DNA from: a virus
DNA: 54,575 bases
Reading direction: 5' to 3' (one strand)
IMG/VR virus record: IMGVR_UViG_3300017742_002321
Coordinates: 1-54,575 of that record
A model generated the notes under the pieces. It saw only the letters and a program-made list of their open reading frames with translations. It was not told where the DNA came from and did not search any database. The translations under genes were made by a program, and so were the position numbers. Of this stretch, positions 51,398-54,575 are shown piece after piece (the first letter of the stretch is position 1; the number at the start of each line of letters is the position of its first letter).

Positions 51398-52726
51398 ATG
51401 TGTGGATTTGCAGCTACTAATTATACTAACCCAACGATATCAAATGAAAAGTGTAAGCCCCGCGGCCCCGATCTAACCACAGTAGAACAGTGCGAAGAAG
51501 GCGTTTGGTATCTGCATAACTTGTTACATATTACAGGCGAAATAACTCCTCAACCTATTAAGAAACATAATGTTGTTGCTGTTTTTAACGGCGAAATATA
51601 TAACTACAAAGAATTTGGAAACTATTCAAGCGACGGCGAATGTATTGTAGATTTATATAATACATATGGAGAAAAATTTTGTCATATGTTAGATGGCGAA
51701 TATGCAATCTTTTTAATAGACTATAAACTACGTAAATTAATCATTAGCACAGATACTTTTGCATGCAAACCTCTTTGGTATGAATTTAAGGGAGATAAGT
51801 TTTGTGTAGCATCTTACAACAGTCAACTACAAGGACTGGGATTTACAAACGGTAAAAAATTATATGCAAACAAAACACAAGTATATAACTTTGATACATT
51901 AGAAATATTAAGACAATACAATAATTTTAATTTTGATATCACACAAAAAAATAATAGTTTTGATAATTGGTGCGAAGCATTTAGTAATAGTATAAAGAAG
52001 CGTACACGAAATACTACACACGGAATGTTCTTAGGACTTAGTAGCGGATTCGATAGCGGTGCTATTGCTTGCGAATTACATAAGCAAGGTATTGTAGCTA
52101 CGGGCTATAGTATTGTTAACAATGAAAATCCAGACGTAATGAAGGCACGTTTTGACATACTACCAAGTACAGAAAGTATAACACTAAGTATTGCAGACTT
52201 TAATAAACGCAAAGAAGAACTTGTTCAATGTGAAGATTTTATATATGACGATGGACATAGAAACTACAATATAAAGAGCGATCAGGCAGTACAAGGTTTG
52301 GCAACTATATGCAAAAGAGCTAACGCAAATAATCAAAGAATATATTTTAGCGGACAAGGCGCTGATGAAATTATTAGTGACTACGGATTTAACGGAAAAC
52401 GTATATACAAGCATAGTCAGTTCGGCGGCAAGTTTCCTGATACATTAGAAGGCTTTTGGCCGTGGCATAGTTTTTGGGACGGAACACAGGTACAGTATCT
52501 TAATAAAGAAGAATACATTGCAGGACACTATGGAATTGAAACACGTTATCCCTTTTTAGATAGACAGTTAGTACAAGAATTTTTATGGTTAACTTCTAAA
52601 TTAAAAAACAGCAAATATAAAAGTTGCCTTGCAGAATATCTAATACGTAATAATTTTCCTTTTGAACAAGAAAAACGAGGATTTAATGTTGTTGTTAAAG
52701 GTAAGAAAGTAAAACAAGTATTATGA
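51398..52726 (+). CDS. asnB: Glutamine-hydrolysing asparagine synthetase
   Basis: A 442-residue AsnB-type enzyme, shorter than E. coli AsnB (554). Cys2 in MCGF is the glutaminase nucleophile, FNGEIYNYKEF (about residues 62-72) lines the glutamine site, and GLSSGFDSGAIACELHKQGI holds the PP-loop for ATP (SSGFDS). FSGQGADEIISDYGF and ETRYPFLDRQLV are synthetase-domain motifs. It amidates a carboxylate, classically aspartate. In sugar islands such enzymes can amidate uronic acids or aid peptidoglycan or capsule changes. Its stop overlaps the following glycosyltransferase by four bases (ATGA). Confidence 0.88.
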   Translation: MCGFAATNYTNPTISNEKCKPRGPDLTTVEQCEEGVWYLHNLLHITGEITPQPIKKHNVVAVFNGEIYNYKEFGNYSSDGECIVDLYNTYGEKFCHMLDGEYAIFLIDYKLRKLIISTDTFACKPLWYEFKGDKFCVASYNSQLQGLGFTNGKKLYANKTQVYNFDTLEILRQYNNFNFDITQKNNSFDNWCEAFSNSIKKRTRNTTHGMFLGLSSGFDSGAIACELHKQGIVATGYSIVNNENPDVMKARFDILPSTESITLSIADFNKRKEELVQCEDFIYDDGHRNYNIKSDQAVQGLATICKRANANNQRIYFSGQGADEIISDYGFNGKRIYKHSQFGGKFPDTLEGFWPWHSFWDGTQVQYLNKEEYIAGHYGIETRYPFLDRQLVQEFLWLTSKLKNSKYKSCLAEYLIRNNFPFEQEKRGFNVVVKGKKVKQVL

Positions 52727-53412
52727 TTAAAGTAATTACAGCAGCCGATAAGAATTTTAAAGATATGGTAGATGTAGCATATCGTTCTGCAAAAACATTA
52801 GGATATGAAACTACTGTCTACGATTTAGGTGGCTTAGGTTACGGAACACCATTCCAAGGAAAGGTTAGTGATAGTATAGGAGCTAAAATACCTTGTAAGC
52901 CCGCAATGATACTAGATGCATTAACTAAAGCTAACGACAACGATACAATTGTATGGATTGATGCTGATGCAATAATGTGGAGTCGTATAGACGAAATATT
53001 AGACGATGATTGGGACTTTGGTGTAACTATGCGTAAACCTAAGTCAAACGAAAGAGATGATCCAATTAATGCAGGAATAGTATTTGTTAAAAAGACGCCT
53101 GCAAGTATTGCCTTTATGAATACTTGGATTAATAATGTAAGTACTGGCATTAGTGATCAAAAAGAGTTGAATAAACTTTTTGCTTTAAATAATGTTGATT
53201 ATTTGCGTAAAAGAAAATTACATAATATGACTGTTAAAATTTTTCCATGTACAATCTATAATAATTTTTATTTTAAACAGCCACAAAAGAATGCAAAAAT
53301 TACACATTACAAATCTAAATTACGTTACATGTGGCCTAAGAGAACTGTAACTAAAGTTCCTAAGTCGTATAGTTTAGAAGAAAGACTATCAGTTGCCGAA
53401 CCACGTTTTTAA
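52723..53412 (+). CDS. GT-A type glycosyltransferase
   Basis: A 229-residue protein with a nucleotide-diphospho-sugar transferase pattern: MIKVITAADKNFKDMVDVAY at the start, TIVWIDADAIMWSRIDEIL with a DxD metal motif (about residues 83-86) and DDPINAGIVFVKKTPASIAF downstream. C-terminal basic residues (KSKLRYMWPKRTVTKVPK) may contact acceptor or membrane. Donor and acceptor unknown. It is coupled to asnB by overlap and followed after 31 bases by the cytidylyltransferase-cupin gene. Confidence 0.75.
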   Translation: MIKVITAADKNFKDMVDVAYRSAKTLGYETTVYDLGGLGYGTPFQGKVSDSIGAKIPCKPAMILDALTKANDNDTIVWIDADAIMWSRIDEILDDDWDFGVTMRKPKSNERDDPINAGIVFVKKTPASIAFMNTWINNVSTGISDQKELNKLFALNNVDYLRKRKLHNMTVKIFPCTIYNNFYFKQPQKNAKITHYKSKLRYMWPKRTVTKVPKSYSLEERLSVAEPRF

Positions 53413-53430
53413 ATTTATAGTATACTACTA

Positions 53431-53438
53431 GATAAGTA
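53431..53438 (+). promoter_or_regulatory. Variant late box GATAAGTA close to an ATG
   Basis: Two mismatches to TATAAATA, but the box ends exactly six bases before the ATG at 53444, as at gp17 and gp14, and no ribosome site is present. Confidence 0.3.
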
Positions 53439-53443
53439 TTTTT

Positions 53444-54223
53444 ATGCAAAATGTAGTATTAGTAACAGGTGGCTTTGATCCACTACACAGCGGACATATT
53501 GAATATTTTAAAGCAGCAAAACAACTAGGTACAAAGTTAATTGTTGGTGTAAATAGCGATGATTGGTTAACACGCAAGAAGGGTAGACCGTTTATGCCTT
53601 TCGAAGAACGTTGTGCAATTATTAAAGAATTAAAAGTTGTAGATCAAGTTATAGGATTTAATGATGCTGACGATAGTGCATGTCAGGCAATATTTCAAAC
53701 ACTAAGTACACACAGTAGCGGAACAAAACTTATCTTTGCTAATGGCGGAGATCGCACTAACACAACTACGCCTGAATATGCAACATACGGTAACATGCCT
53801 TATGTAGATTTTGCGTTTGGGATAGGTGGCGAGAATAAAGCTAATAGCAGTAGTTGGATACTTGATGAATGGAAAACACAAAAAACTGAGCGCGACTGGG
53901 GCTACTGGCGTGTGTTAGATCATAAGCCTGAGCAAGGGTATAAAGTAAAAGAACTTGTAATCTATCCAGGCAAAAGTCTAAGTGATCAAAAACATTTTAA
54001 AAGATCAGAACAATGGATGATACTAGAAGGTGTTGTAGATATGACAACAGAATGGCATGGCAAGGTAGATACTGTACAATTACAACCACACGGAATGCCA
54101 TACGAAATTGGAATTGAAGTTTGGCACAAGCCAAGCAATTCTGGAACAGAAAACGCACACATACTAGAAATACAATGGGGTAGTGAGTGCATAGAAGAAG
54201 ACATAGAAAGAAGAAACCAATGA
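53444..54223 (+). CDS. Cytidylyltransferase-cupin fusion protein
   Basis: A 259-residue two-domain protein. Residues 1-130 are a nucleotidyltransferase of the HldE/TagD group: VLVTGGFDPLHSGHIEYFK contains the H-x-GH motif (HSGH), LIVGVNSDDWLTRKKGRPFM follows, and FANGGDRTN matches the late GGD motif. Residues about 145-250 are a cupin resembling the end of type II mannose-6-phosphate isomerase, with VKELVIYPGKSLSDQKHFKR and SEQWMILEGVVDM; its first-motif histidine pair is reduced to QKHFKRSEQW. It probably makes or regulates an activated sugar or alcohol phosphate. The stop overlaps the next gene by four bases. Confidence 0.78.
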   Translation: MQNVVLVTGGFDPLHSGHIEYFKAAKQLGTKLIVGVNSDDWLTRKKGRPFMPFEERCAIIKELKVVDQVIGFNDADDSACQAIFQTLSTHSSGTKLIFANGGDRTNTTTPEYATYGNMPYVDFAFGIGGENKANSSSWILDEWKTQKTERDWGYWRVLDHKPEQGYKVKELVIYPGKSLSDQKHFKRSEQWMILEGVVDMTTEWHGKVDTVQLQPHGMPYEIGIEVWHKPSNSGTENAHILEIQWGSECIEEDIERRNQ

Positions 54224-54575
54224 AAGTATTCGTAGGATATGACCCAAGAGAAGACATTGCTTATCAAGTTTGTAAGCACAGTATTATTGCTAGGAGCAAG
54301 GATGCAGAAGTATATCCCTTAAAGCAAAAAGAGCTGCGAGATGCAGGCTGGTATACTAGACCTACAGATAAACTTGCAAGTACTGAATTTACATTTACAC
54401 GTTTTTTAGTGCCAGAGCTTGCTAACTTCAAAGGATGGGCAGTGTTTATGGATTGCGATATGATCCTTACCACAGACATTAAAGAACTGTTTGATCAAGC
54501 AGACGACAAGTATGCTGTTATGTGTGTGCAACATGATTACACACCTAAGGAAGGCATGAAGATGGATGGACAAAA
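54220..54575 (+). CDS. GT8-like glycosyltransferase (3' end outside window)
   Basis: An open frame from the ATG at 54220 to the window edge, 118 residues visible. It starts MKVFVGYDPREDIAYQVCKH, has STEFTFTRFLVPEL and GWAVFMDCDMILTTDI with a D-x-D metal motif (DCD), and DDKYAVMCVQHDY. This is the usual start of a GT-A glycosyltransferase such as GT8. The ATG overlaps the stop of the cytidylyltransferase-cupin gene (ATGA). Length and C-terminus cannot be judged. Confidence 0.75.
   Translation, partial: MKVFVGYDPREDIAYQVCKHSIIARSKDAEVYPLKQKELRDAGWYTRPTDKLASTEFTFTRFLVPELANFKGWAVFMDCDMILTTDIKELFDQADDKYAVMCVQHDYTPKEGMKMDGQ

Noticed and set aside
1-54575. tRNA genes, CRISPR arrays, insertion sequences and cyanophage photosynthesis genes
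   Set aside because: I found no cloverleaf-like segment in the short gaps, no regular repeat-spacer array, no transposase and no psbA-like sequence.

Overview
The window is about 54.6 kb of an AT-rich genome from a contractile-tailed, T4-like phage of the marine cyanophage/pelagiphage type. Recognisable T4 homologues are neck proteins gp13 and gp14, tail terminator gp15, sheath gp18, tube gp19, head-completion nuclease gp4, terminase gp16 and gp17, ssDNA-binding gp32, and recombination proteins UvsX and UvsY. Many genes follow an octamer close to the T4 late promoter box TATAAATA, mostly as GATAAATA. I see no photosynthesis genes, tRNAs, integrase or CRISPR here. The host cannot be read from the window. 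An ADP-heptose pathway would fit a host that uses heptose, such as a proteobacterium, but that is inference.

Layout: (1) 1-12251 (+): two giant paralogous tail-fibre/baseplate proteins, a small virion protein, a glycine- and cysteine-rich adhesin and an unknown protein. (2) 12324-15067 (+): a GT9-type glycosyltransferase and a NodU-type carbamoyltransferase. (3) 15054-17676 (-): two 2OG-Fe(II) oxygenases and two mutually related unknown proteins. (4) 17738-25825 (+): two small virion proteins and a 2249-residue structural protein. (5) 25822-28741 (-): an overlapping hldE-hldD-cupin-gmhB operon, giving three of the four activities of the ADP-heptose pathway, under a perfect host-type sigma70 promoter. 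(6) 28754-31793 (-): gp14, gp15 and a Nudix hydrolase. (7) 31832-33478: gp13, a dNMP kinase and an HNH endonuclease. (8) 33591-46578 (+): tail, head-completion and packaging genes plus candidate head-internal proteins. (9) 46710-49532 (+): gp32, UvsX, an acidic protein and UvsY. (10) 49532-end (+): a surface-glycan island with a GT29-like transferase, two methyltransferases, asparagine synthetase, two GT-A glycosyltransferases and a cytidylyltransferase-cupin fusion.

The genes suggest two programmes. Virion and packaging genes use T4-like late boxes. The ADP-heptose operon, the dNMP kinase and gp32 have TTGACA-17-TATNNT-type promoters that host RNA polymerase could read early. About a third of the genes are sugar, nucleotide-sugar, carbamoyl, methyl or hydroxyl transfer enzymes, so the phage appears equipped to remodel a glycan (host envelope, virion or DNA).

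The two points I find most worth following are the ADP-heptose cassette with its separate promoter, and a recurring arrangement in which the promoter lies so close to the ATG that the mRNA should be leaderless. No stretch over 300 bases lacks a gene.
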